From DATFLS01 sp964413425 (GTDB lineage Bacteria; Fidelibacterota; JAANXI01), in assembly GCA_964413425.1 (NCBI GenBank), contig CAYPST010000010.1, forward strand, positions 6,567 through 70,566: a stretch of DNA of 64,000 bases, in the 5' to 3' direction. Below the pieces are notes generated by a model. The model did not search any database, was not told where the DNA came from, and worked only from the letters and a program-made list of their open reading frames with translations. Positions 45,189 through 53,293 of this stretch are shown one piece after another. The position numbers were made by a program, and so were the translations under genes. The number at the start of each line of letters is the position of its first letter. The first letter of the stretch is position 1.

Positions 45189-46655
45189 TCATGAAGCAAG
45201 AATATCCTTCTTGATACGGTGCACATCAGTGAGATCGAGAGAGCCCTCCAATCGTGTTCCCTGGTAAAGCCAGCCGCTGCGCAATCCGGGCCGGGATGCT
45301 CTCATAAATTTTGAGCTGCTCCTCCCGGAAGTTACGGCTTCCTGAATTAGTTCGATCTGGGTATTCACCGTCGCAGAAGAGTATTCTTCATGCTCTGCAA
45401 GGATAAAGTCTATGCGATCCGAAATATTGTGTGCCATTTCTGACTGCATTGTTACATCAAAGAATTCCAGTGCCTTCGTGACCGCTGTCTGAGCCAATTC
45501 CCGGAGGTTGTAATTCGGAGTCTGGTTGAAGAGTCCCTTGACCATCCCGATCACCGAATCATCAATGATATACTGTTCGGGACTCACGGTGAGCACCTGT
45601 TCCAGCATCCCAAGCGCACTGTTAATAAACTGGGCGCCGCTGGCTGTCTCAAAGACCCAGGAGAAAGTTTTTTCGGCCACTGTTTGCGGATTCGGGTCTT
45701 TCTCGTCAGAAACGGCGGCGGTTCCACAGCAGGGAATCCCGTAGAAATAGGTGAGGTCCGTGATCAGCGCGATCCGGCGGATGCTCTCCGGCTGGCACCA
45801 GCGGGGCGACCCGTCGGAATAGAGATCGGAACTGATGGGGATTCCCCGGTAGAAGACCCTGGCTCCGCTTCTCACAAGATTCGCAAGCACCACCGCCGAG
45901 AGGATTTCCGCATTGACCTGCACAAGTTCACCGATTTCGGAAAGCGGTGCCGTGGTACCTGCCTGGGGACAGCTGGAAATTGACACCGGGATATCGTGCT
46001 CGATTACCTTCAGAAATTTGTCGATGGTGGGACTCACTAAATTCAGAGGACTCACGGTAAGTGATGCGATAAATGATATCAGTAATGGATCTTGCACGGC
46101 GGCTATAATGTCCGGCAATTTATCTATCCGGACCAAATTGGCCAGATTCATGTGCTTTGTCGTATTCTCCAGCAGAATCCGGGTCTTTGCCAGATCCATC
46201 TCCTCTTCAGGTACGTCCGGTTCCACCGGACGAGTAATGAAGTCCACATTGGGCAATTGCTCACAAATTCGCACGATATCAATGAGATCCCGGGTCGTGG
46301 CTTGTTTTTTCACAAACGCGCCATTTTCATAATGCAGCACATTGAGGGCCTGACCGCCCGTGCCGAAGTAGATCTCCGGGGCATTTACATCTATGGTAAC
46401 ATTATGGTTTGAATTTCTTGCGTGAAGATGAATGGTTTTCGCTGTCCGTTGTATAGCCTGCTCCACCATTTCGCGCGGTATTTTGATCCGTTTATTTTCC
46501 AGAGAAGCACCACCATCCAGGAACATTTGGACGGCCCGGTCGCTTTCAACGTGCACGCCTGCTTCGGAAAGCAGCCGGCAGGAACCCTCATGAATCAGCC
46601 GGCAGTTTGCATCGCTGAGAAGTTTCGTTCTTTCAACTGTGAAGCCCTTACCCAT
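45189..46655 (-). CDS. MttB-family (non-pyrrolysine) methyltransferase 1
   Basis: Protein of 488 aa with no in-frame amber codon, so a non-Pyl relative of trimethylamine:corrinoid methyltransferase. Hallmarks: YFGTGGQALNVL, TTRDLIDIVRICEQL, a TIM-barrel core, ISSCPQAGTTAPLSEIGELV and FYGIPCCGTAAVSDEKDPN. The family moves a methyl group from quaternary amines (glycine betaine, proline betaine, carnitine) to a corrinoid protein. It is next to the only corrinoid protein, 107 bases downstream, so it is probably its main partner. ATG has CAGGAG. Substrate unknown. Confidence 0.9.
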   Translation of the reverse strand: MGKGFTVERTKLLSDANCRLIHEGSCRLLSEAGVHVESDRAVQMFLDGGASLENKRIKIPREMVEQAIQRTAKTIHLHARNSNHNVTIDVNAPEIYFGTGGQALNVLHYENGAFVKKQATTRDLIDIVRICEQLPNVDFITRPVEPDVPEEEMDLAKTRILLENTTKHMNLANLVRIDKLPDIIAAVQDPLLISFIASLTVSPLNLVSPTIDKFLKVIEHDIPVSISSCPQAGTTAPLSEIGELVQVNAEILSAVVLANLVRSGARVFYRGIPISSDLYSDGSPRWCQPESIRRIALITDLTYFYGIPCCGTAAVSDEKDPNPQTVAEKTFSWVFETASGAQFINSALGMLEQVLTVSPEQYIIDDSVIGMVKGLFNQTPNYNLRELAQTAVTKALEFFDVTMQSEMAHNISDRIDFILAEHEEYSSATVNTQIELIQEAVTSGRSSSKFMRASRPGLRSGWLYQGTRLEGSLDLTDVHRIKKDILAS

Positions 46656-46762
46656 AATCTCCTGATTGGCTAATTAAAGGTTATGAAACGGCACACGTAC
46701 TGTCGTCAACGTGTAGGCTGCGTGGCAGAGCATTGATCACCAAAGCAGATGCCGGTGTGTAC

Positions 46763-47437
46763 CTATGCCACTGCTTCCAGTTTGTTAATCGCGTCAAATG
46801 CATCTTCCCCGTACAAATCAGCGCCAATTTGTTTCGCAAAATCCTCCGATGTGGGAGCGCCGCCGATGCACACGAGCACTTCATCCCGGATCCCTTTTTC
46901 TTTGAGCAGGTCAACTACCTCTTCCATATGTCCCATGGTTGTCGTCAGGAGCGCAGAGAGCCCGAGATATTTGGCCCGGGAATTCTCCACAGCTGTTACC
47001 ACGTCTTCGGCTTCCACTCCGACTCCCAGGTCCTCCACCTCAAAACCGGAACCACGGAGCAAAGTTGAGACAATATTTTTACCTATATCATGGAGATCGC
47101 CTTCCACGGTGGCGATGATAAATTTCCCGCGGCTGTTGATATCACCTTCAACCAGGAGTGGTTCCAGAATTTTGGTTGCTTCACTGACGCACTCTGCCGC
47201 TGCCAGCATATCGGGAATCAAGTACTCGCCGCTCTCATAGCGCCGGCCGACTTCTTCCATACCGGGACTCACCGCCTCATTTAAAATAGTCGACGGCGCT
47301 AAGGAATCCTCCAGACCTTGCTGCACCAGCTCAATCACACCAGGTTCACCCGCCATATCACCATCAAATCCTTCATCCGCGCTGTCGATGCGTCCATCAA
47401 TCACATTCTTCTTGATTTGTTCCAGGATGTCTGACAT
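46763..47437 (-). CDS. Corrinoid methyl-carrier protein (MtbC/MtgC-like)
   Basis: Protein of 224 aa (start at ATG 47437, with AAAGGAG upstream; the longer frame to 47488 is not supported). N-terminal helical cap (about 20-95) and a B12-binding Rossmann domain with the EGDLHDIGKNI signature (lower-ligand His 116), LSALLTTTM and CIGGAPTSEDFA. It carries the methyl group between MttB-type enzymes and the methyl-THF methyltransferase at 49648. It is the only corrinoid protein for three MttB homologues here. Oddity: an acidic insertion (DSADEGFDGDMAGEPG) near residues 18-33. Confidence 0.92.
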   Translation of the reverse strand: MSDILEQIKKNVIDGRIDSADEGFDGDMAGEPGVIELVQQGLEDSLAPSTILNEAVSPGMEEVGRRYESGEYLIPDMLAAAECVSEATKILEPLLVEGDINSRGKFIIATVEGDLHDIGKNIVSTLLRGSGFEVEDLGVGVEAEDVVTAVENSRAKYLGLSALLTTTMGHMEEVVDLLKEKGIRDEVLVCIGGAPTSEDFAKQIGADLYGEDAFDAINKLEAVA

Positions 47438-47815
47438 GGGTTCTCCTTTTATTGTTTGATTTGCCTGAGTATTCCAAAAAATCAGCACACAGATTCACAC
47501 GGAAAAAAACGGAGGATCGCAGATTATCCACACATCCCAACACCTCGAAGTATATAGGTGCATAAGTACATACGTGTCGGCGATTGTATGGTAAATTAAC
47601 CATGAATTATCGACTCCGGAGTAGTAATGCAGGAAAGAGCGACGCTTGCAGCCTCTATGCACTTATGTCCGTATGTACCCGATGAAGTGCAGGTGTGAGG
47701 CCTCCTTCCTCTTGCCTCTTTACTCATTCCTATTGTTAAATCGCTATTCATCCTTTTTTTCCGTGTTCATCTGTGTGCTATGCTTTTCATCGCAAGAATA
47801 CTTCGGATTTGTATG
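47438..47815. other. Intergenic region inside the methyl-transfer cluster
   Basis: Region of 378 bases without a gene between MttB2 and the corrinoid gene. It holds two copies of the dispersed word family (CACACAGATTCACACGG near 47489 and CCGTGTTCATCTGTGTGC near 47760) and GTGCATAAGTACATACGTG/ATGCACTTATGTCCGTATGTAC at 47560-47680, two related 20-bp words. The corrinoid gene's promoter may lie here. Confidence 0.4.
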
Positions 47816-49390
47816 TTATTTAAGTTCAAATCTCTCCCTGGGTAACAGACCGGGACACTCAGCAAGTAGTTTGTTTAACACTTCCGGTTCAATTGGTTGT
47901 CCGGGTTGTGCCATAATTTCTTGAAGACGATCCTGTGCTTTGATTAGCACCTGATCTTCCATTTCGTCAGTTTCGAACGGATACGGTGAGGAGACCAATC
48001 CCTTCCTCCGGGCTTTGCGGAAAGATCGTGCGAACAGTTTGGTGGGAGAATCGACCGTGCGTCGAATCCCCTGAACAGCGGTATCGACCTCCTCTTTTCC
48101 AAAGATGGGCTGGCGCAGAATTTCCCGGATAATCCCGAGGTGGGCATCGTCAAGTACTGCCTGTAAAGGCGAAAAGGTGTTCGTTTTTTCCAGCAGGCCA
48201 ATCGCATAGTGGATATATTGTGCGCCTGCTGCCGCCACTTCCAGCTGGGAAAAGAGTTTTTCGACAGTGGCCTGTACTCCGGGCACCTTTGCATCACCGA
48301 CCCCGGCAGAGGAATAGCAGGGAATACCATAATGGCGGGCCATTTGAATACAATCGACATTATAGTGGATAAATTCCGGTGCGCCGTAGAAATCATGCAG
48401 GGTGTCCTGACGGGCGCGCACCGGCACAGCGCCATATAACACCGGGGTCCCGGGATTGGTAAGCTGCGTCAACGCGATCCCTGCCAGCAGTTCGGCATTA
48501 ATCAGAGACACCATCCCTTCTTCCTGGACGGGTGCTGTTGAGCCGCCCTGGGGCGAGCTGGAGATCGCCACCGGAATACCTTGTTCAGCGATCCGAATTA
48601 ATTTTTCCGTGGTATCATCCACCATCTGCAACGGGCTCTTTATCACACAGGTGATAAAAGATATAATCGGATTCTGGCGAAGTGCTTCTTCGCCCCCGGC
48701 GATACGTTCGGCTAACTGTATGACCGTATCCAGAGATCGGAGATCTTCCAGGCCGGCCTGGACATGTTTGGTCATGTACATTAACGCCGCCATGAACATA
48801 TTGACATCTTTGTTTTCCGGCGTGATGTCCGGGTCCTGGATATTGACATTCCGGATGAAGAAATCCACATGATCTAACGCATTGCACAATTTTGCAGATT
48901 GACAGAGATGCAGCAGTGAGCCTCGTTCCCTGTGAAAAGCGACACCTTGCTTCTCAATGGACGGCGCATCCTTTTTCACATAAGTCGTTAACTCGGATTG
49001 GAGTATGTGATTGGTTTCCGCGCCGGTCCCGAAATACACCATCGGTTCCGCAGCATTGAGTTGTAAGGTGTTGTCCGGGTTCCGGGCACCGAGCATCACT
49101 TCGGTGGGAACCGTCTCCAGTATCCGGGTGATCACCTCTTCCGGGAAACGAATATTCCAGATCGTTTGATGGGTGCTTTCCTCCCGGACATCGCATCCCG
49201 CATTCCCATAGATTTCCGCAGCATGAGCGTTGTGGCACACAATCCCGGGATCCGCCAGAATATCCAGCGAGGCCTCATGCAGCATTTGCACCTGATCCTC
49301 GTCGATGCGCACCCGCGGCTGAACCAGGGTACCGGGCCTGACTTTCCGTTCGCTCATGCTTTCCGGGGATGAGGTCACTTTACCTGACAT
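47816..49390 (-). CDS. MttB-family methyltransferase 2
   Basis: Protein of 524 aa, the largest of the three. Hallmarks: PMVYFGTGAETNHILQ, LHLCQSAKLCNALDHVDFFI, SSSPQGGSTAPVQEEGMVSL, RHYGIPCYSSAGVGDAKVPG; no amber codon. It acts as a methyl-donor-specific corrinoid methyltransferase, probably with the single corrinoid protein downstream. Sequence divergence from MttB1 and MttB3 suggests a different substrate. A 257-base non-coding gap precedes it (49391-49647). Confidence 0.9.
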   Translation of the reverse strand: MSGKVTSSPESMSERKVRPGTLVQPRVRIDEDQVQMLHEASLDILADPGIVCHNAHAAEIYGNAGCDVREESTHQTIWNIRFPEEVITRILETVPTEVMLGARNPDNTLQLNAAEPMVYFGTGAETNHILQSELTTYVKKDAPSIEKQGVAFHRERGSLLHLCQSAKLCNALDHVDFFIRNVNIQDPDITPENKDVNMFMAALMYMTKHVQAGLEDLRSLDTVIQLAERIAGGEEALRQNPIISFITCVIKSPLQMVDDTTEKLIRIAEQGIPVAISSSPQGGSTAPVQEEGMVSLINAELLAGIALTQLTNPGTPVLYGAVPVRARQDTLHDFYGAPEFIHYNVDCIQMARHYGIPCYSSAGVGDAKVPGVQATVEKLFSQLEVAAAGAQYIHYAIGLLEKTNTFSPLQAVLDDAHLGIIREILRQPIFGKEEVDTAVQGIRRTVDSPTKLFARSFRKARRKGLVSSPYPFETDEMEDQVLIKAQDRLQEIMAQPGQPIEPEVLNKLLAECPGLLPRERFELK

Positions 49391-49460
49391 TTCCTATTGT
49401 TCCGGCACGTTTTATAACGGCAACTGAGTTTGCTTCCCGGGCAGAGAGAGGGAAGGGCAT

Positions 49461-49483
49461 CCCTCTCCTTCCGAAGGAGAGGG
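49461..49483. repeat. CCCTCTCCTT hairpin repeat
   Basis: CCCTCTCCTT-ccg-AAGGAGAGGG, a perfect 10-bp stem with 3-base loop, in the gap upstream of MttB2. Followed by GAAAGAGGGAGG, no T run. Similar pyrimidine/purine words occur within element B and at 41230. The same gap contains TCGTGTCAATCCGTGTTAA (49599-49617), a dispersed word family member. Confidence 0.5.
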
Positions 49484-49647
49484 AAAGAGGGAGGTTATTG
49501 TCTCCCGCTGCTAGTTCCTCCCTTATCGCCACAACGTGAGCGCTCTCGTCTGGCACCTTTGGAATGCACTGAATTATCTTAAAAGCCATCTTTAGTAATT
49601 CGTGTCAATCCGTGTTAATTAGTGGTTCCATTCCTTGTCTACTTACG

Positions 49648-50460
49648 TTACTGCGTAAATAACCCCTGTCTCTCCGCCCGGGAATAATGCCGGCAGTATC
49701 GATCTTGTCCGGCGAACAGTTCCCCCAGCAGTATGGCTCTTTGAATCTCCGGATCCGTAGGATCACAAATGGCCGAATCGAGTCCGTGTGGGATGGCGTT
49801 GAGAAGAAACGCGGCATTCAGCACGGTTCGGGATCGCAGCCCGAACGAGATGTTCGATACGCCAACCGTTATTCTTGAGTCCGGGAATTCACTTCTGAAC
49901 CGATGCACGGCTTCCAGAGCAACCTTCCCGAACGTATGATCCGAGGAGAGAGGCATCGCCAGGGGATCAAACAGAATATTCTCTGCCGGTATGTCGAACT
50001 TTCCGGCCTCTTCGTGAATTGCCCGGCAATTCTCGATTTTCTCGTCTACTGTCTTGGGCATGGTTTCACCGCCCATGGCCAGTGCAATCATCGGCATGCC
50101 TTCCCGGGCAACCAGCGGTAAGAGTTCCTGTAAAATCCGTTCCTCATTTTTAATGGAGTTCAGAAGCCAGCCCCGGTTTCCGTTAAGATACGCAGCCGCT
50201 TTTTGTATGATCTCCGGCTCTGCAGAATCGATGCTGAATGGTTTGTCCGTGCATTCCAGTGCAATGTCAATTAACCAGGACATGTCAGCGATTTCTTGCC
50301 GGGGATCCCCGCTGCCGGTGCCGGCATTCAGATCGATGTAATCAGCACCTGCTTCATCCTGTGAGGCGATCTGATCGCGTATGACCGCATCATCCCGATT
50401 CTTAATGGCCTCTGCAATGACAGTCCTTGTGGCGTTGACTTTTTCACCGATAACTAGCAT
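49648..50460 (-). CDS. Methyl-THF:corrinoid protein methyltransferase (pterin-binding, MtgA-like)
   Basis: Pterin-binding TIM-barrel protein, 270 aa. Marks: LVIGEKVNATR at the start, IDLNAGTGSGDP, FSIDSAEPEIIQKA, NSIKNE, MIALAMGGETMP, ENILFDPLAMPLSSD and the GVSNISFG motif. It transfers the methyl group between methyl-corrinoid protein and tetrahydrofolate, completing the route from quaternary amine to methyl-THF. Start ATG has GAGGGGATT. Only 7 bases from the MttB3 stop, so co-transcribed with MttB3 and the activation-domain gene. Confidence 0.92.
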   Translation of the reverse strand: MLVIGEKVNATRTVIAEAIKNRDDAVIRDQIASQDEAGADYIDLNAGTGSGDPRQEIADMSWLIDIALECTDKPFSIDSAEPEIIQKAAAYLNGNRGWLLNSIKNEERILQELLPLVAREGMPMIALAMGGETMPKTVDEKIENCRAIHEEAGKFDIPAENILFDPLAMPLSSDHTFGKVALEAVHRFRSEFPDSRITVGVSNISFGLRSRTVLNAAFLLNAIPHGLDSAICDPTDPEIQRAILLGELFAGQDRYCRHYSRAERQGLFTQ

Positions 50461-50467
50461 AATCCCC

Positions 50468-51967
50468 TCAATCTGTACTTACAGGTTCATTCTGAAACAA
50501 ATCTGCTTGAATATTTGGGAATGAGCCCCTGAACTGTTCAAGAGTATCCTCTTCAACATACAGGGTGGGGTCTTCCGCGAGGAACTGCTCCACACATTCA
50601 TGAGCCTCTTCTGCGGTGGTTCTGCCGCCATTGGTTATCCAGGTTTCCCGCTTGTCCCGGTTGGTCAGGGCGGGCGTATAGTGTTCCTCGTGCATATAAG
50701 TCCGGGTATGGCGCCCCGCGACGAAATTCCCGCCGGGACCGACCTCTTTGATCGTCTCAAAGGCGAGTGTATCAGCGTTCACCTCAATACCTTGCAACAC
50801 CCGCATGACCATTCCCAGGATTTCATTGTCGATGATTAATTTCTCTTTACTGACCGTGGTTGCGAACTCCATTAATCCGGCGGCATCGTGGATAAAATCT
50901 CCGCCCGCCATAGCGACCAGAAGATTGTTTATCGCGGACTCGTACCCGCTTTGCGCATCCAGAGTTTTGGAGTCGCTAATCCCGGCGGTCGAGTAGTAGG
51001 GAAAGCCATAGAAGCGGGCCAGCTGGGCACTGGCGGCGTTCAGCATGCCGCTTTCCACCGGTCCGCCCAGGTAGCTGAGATCCTGCATATTTACCGAAGA
51101 GGCCACACTCCCATAGATGGCGGGAGCGCCCGGATCGGCCAGCTGGGTCAGCATGATATGTATAAGTCCGTCGCAATTTTGCATCACCAGCGTCCCTGCC
51201 AGGGTAATAGGCGCCGTGGCTCCGCTGAGCGGCTCCACCGGCACTGCCACCGGAATGCCTTTGCGGGCCAGTTGAATGATAAATTTGCCGTACTTGCTAT
51301 CCAATCGCAGAGGACTGATACCACAGGCGATTATAGAAATAAATGGCCTTTCCCGAAGCCCTTCCGGGCTCCCGGCAAGTTTTTCAGCCATCCTGATGAC
51401 ATCATTGACGCCCTGTTGAGTGTATATTCCGCCCATCACGTGTTTGGACGTATACATCATGCCGGTGAGGAACCGGTGCACATCCACGTCTTCCACCGGC
51501 AGTTCAGTGGGGTAGGTGGGGAGCAGCATTACATGGATGTTATCCAGCTGATCAACCAGCCGGACAATATCCACGAGATCCTGTAAAGTGGCGGGACGAT
51601 TGGTGTCTTCTCCGTGATCCAGGATGTTCATTGCAGTGCCGCCGGTGCCAAAATAGACATTGCCTGCACCCAGCTGCACGTCCTGATCCGGTTGCCTGCC
51701 ACAGAGCGTAACCTGCCGCGGCACCGACGAAATAACATCCATCACCTGGGATTCGTTCAGGCGAACGATGTCTTCCCTGGTATCGATTTCCGCGCCGATT
51801 TCGTCGAATAAGGCGAGTGCTTCCGGTTCCGTGACTTCGAATCCCACTTCTTCCAGGACCCGCATACTGGTATTGTGAATTTGCTGAATATCCTCTGAAC
51901 TCAGTGGTTCATACAGCCGGCTCTGTTGGTCGAGTTCCTGTTCAAGTGTGCGAATAATGTCAATCAT
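50468..51967 (-). CDS. MttB-family methyltransferase 3
   Basis: Protein of 499 aa, non-pyrrolysine. Hallmarks: VYFGTGGTAMNILD, TLQDLVDIVRLVDQLDNIHV, FISIIACGISPLRLD, VPVEPLSGATAPITLAGTLV and RFYGFPYYSTAGISDSKTLD. Located in a tight three-gene unit with the MetH-activation-domain gene (6-base gap) and the methyl-THF methyltransferase (7-base gap), a common arrangement of MtgB-type glycine betaine systems. This is the best candidate for the betaine enzyme, though the substrate is inferred from context only. Confidence 0.9.
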   Translation of the reverse strand: MIDIIRTLEQELDQQSRLYEPLSSEDIQQIHNTSMRVLEEVGFEVTEPEALALFDEIGAEIDTREDIVRLNESQVMDVISSVPRQVTLCGRQPDQDVQLGAGNVYFGTGGTAMNILDHGEDTNRPATLQDLVDIVRLVDQLDNIHVMLLPTYPTELPVEDVDVHRFLTGMMYTSKHVMGGIYTQQGVNDVIRMAEKLAGSPEGLRERPFISIIACGISPLRLDSKYGKFIIQLARKGIPVAVPVEPLSGATAPITLAGTLVMQNCDGLIHIMLTQLADPGAPAIYGSVASSVNMQDLSYLGGPVESGMLNAASAQLARFYGFPYYSTAGISDSKTLDAQSGYESAINNLLVAMAGGDFIHDAAGLMEFATTVSKEKLIIDNEILGMVMRVLQGIEVNADTLAFETIKEVGPGGNFVAGRHTRTYMHEEHYTPALTNRDKRETWITNGGRTTAEEAHECVEQFLAEDPTLYVEEDTLEQFRGSFPNIQADLFQNEPVSTD

Positions 51968-51973
51968 AGTTCT

Positions 51974-52651
51974 TCACGCAGCCTCTCTTCGATATGGACA
52001 GGTATTCTTTTTACAGGTTCTGCAAGCATTTCTGGTTAATTGTATGCCCTCCTTCCCTCCGATTCCCATGAGCCCGGAGATCGTTTTCCTCGGAGACATC
52101 AATGCGGTGTCAAGCAGGCGCACTCCGATCCGGTCCGAGGGAAGCAGAGCAAACAGTTTTTCCTGTTCTCCTATCGGCCAGTCACAATAACCCGGACTAT
52201 AGCGGAAAGTTGTTGTTTCTTCAGGTTCCAGGGTTTGTTCAATACGGTTTTGAATAGACTGTGCTGTTGTTTCCGCAGCCACCGAAGCAGCCGCATCCAG
52301 AATAAATCCATAATGCGGCTTACGCTCCATTGTCTCCCGGATCCTTTGATCGACATCCTCACCCAGGGTCAGCAGGAAAACCACCGTCCTGTCGCAGGTA
52401 GACAACACTTCCGCAAGCATAGGGCTCTCCAGAGGGACATCTCCTTCCAGAATCACCGTGTTCTCTTCAATATGATGGGAAATGATCCGCTCGATTGCCC
52501 GGGGATGCGCCAATTCACAGATCTCCTGCTCGGCGTGCTGCATTTCTGTTGCCACCCGAGCTGACAGGGCATGGACATTTCTTTTCCCTAACCTTCGACA
52601 CAGATCTCGCCCGGAAATTTTGACCGGAATTTTCATATAATCCAAAACCAT
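51974..52651 (-). CDS. Vitamin B12-dependent methionine synthase activation domain protein
   Basis: Stand-alone MetH-activation-like domain, 225 aa. The block FRYSPGYCDWPIGEQEKLFA, then LLDTALMSPRKTISGLMGIG, is the SAM/cobalamin-contacting region; the C-terminal Cys motif ACRTCKKNTCPYRR may bind metal. In betaine and methylamine gene clusters such proteins are believed to help methylate or reactivate the cobalamin carrier. Start at 52651 or the Met at residue 6 (52636). First gene of a unit running leftward into MttB3. Confidence 0.88.
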   Translation of the reverse strand: MVLDYMKIPVKISGRDLCRRLGKRNVHALSARVATEMQHAEQEICELAHPRAIERIISHHIEENTVILEGDVPLESPMLAEVLSTCDRTVVFLLTLGEDVDQRIRETMERKPHYGFILDAAASVAAETTAQSIQNRIEQTLEPEETTTFRYSPGYCDWPIGEQEKLFALLPSDRIGVRLLDTALMSPRKTISGLMGIGGKEGIQLTRNACRTCKKNTCPYRREAA

Positions 52652-53293
52652 TTTTATCTTCTCATGACCTGTTAACTAATTCTCGAACCCATAATTTCAA
52701 TCTCACTAAACCTGCATGTTATGAACATGGAACAGATAACAGTATGATAACGCTTTCTGGCCAAACTTTTATCCACTCCCGTGTCAGCCATATTGTAATG
52801 GCTGACAGACAGTTCTGGTACTGAACCGAAAAACATTTTCTTTTATCTCTCCATGCTCATACCTAAACCTCTATCACTCCTTCTATTATAAATTCACTTT
52901 TGTATGCACTTCTATATTGTTTTCAAACCAGGTATAGAATTATGCATGCTGCCTACGGTCAGGGGATGTAATGGTGGAAAGGAAGGAAGATGCCTTCTAA
53001 TCAGGCAGGCTGTATTAATCCAACTATTTAGGGTAGGTTTCGAATATTTCATGAGTCGGTGTACTTATTTTTCAATTGAAAGCGATGCATGCGCTCAGCA
53101 TCAAGTCATATAAATCTTTATACATCTGTTTTTCTCATTGCCTTTTCAACTGCGATTCTGTTCCGGATTCGCTTTCCCTCGATACCTCTCTTATTCCAAA
53201 GTTTCTCATAAGTGTTATAGTTTAGGAAGATGAAATGATAACTTCTACCATTAATCTTAATTGCTTATACACTAGAATTCATTAAAATAGAAT
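52652..53293. other. Divergent intergenic region with no gene seen
   Basis: Region of 642 bases between the leftward activation-domain gene and the rightward RACo gene. No supported gene. The perfect dyad at 52782-52807 is listed separately. The sequence near 53225-53290 is AT-rich and probably contains the RACo promoter. No cobalamin riboswitch core was recognised. Confidence 0.5.
52782..52807. promoter_or_regulatory. 26-bp dyad in divergent promoter region
   Basis: TGTCAGCCAT-attgta-ATGGCTGACA, ten-base perfect arms with a six-base spacer, lying between the divergent activation-domain gene and RACo. No T run on either side, so an operator for a regulator of the methyl-transfer genes is more likely than a terminator. 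No regulator gene of the cluster was found in the window. Confidence 0.6.

Noticed and set aside
45189..51967. Pyrrolysine (amber read-through) in the MttB homologues
   Set aside because: All three frames are full length with no internal TAG, and no pyl genes are seen in the window. These are non-pyrrolysine members.
52652..53293. Cobalamin riboswitch upstream of the B12-dependent genes
   Set aside because: Looked for because of the pathway, but no B12-box-like GCCACTG core or associated helices were recognised on either strand.
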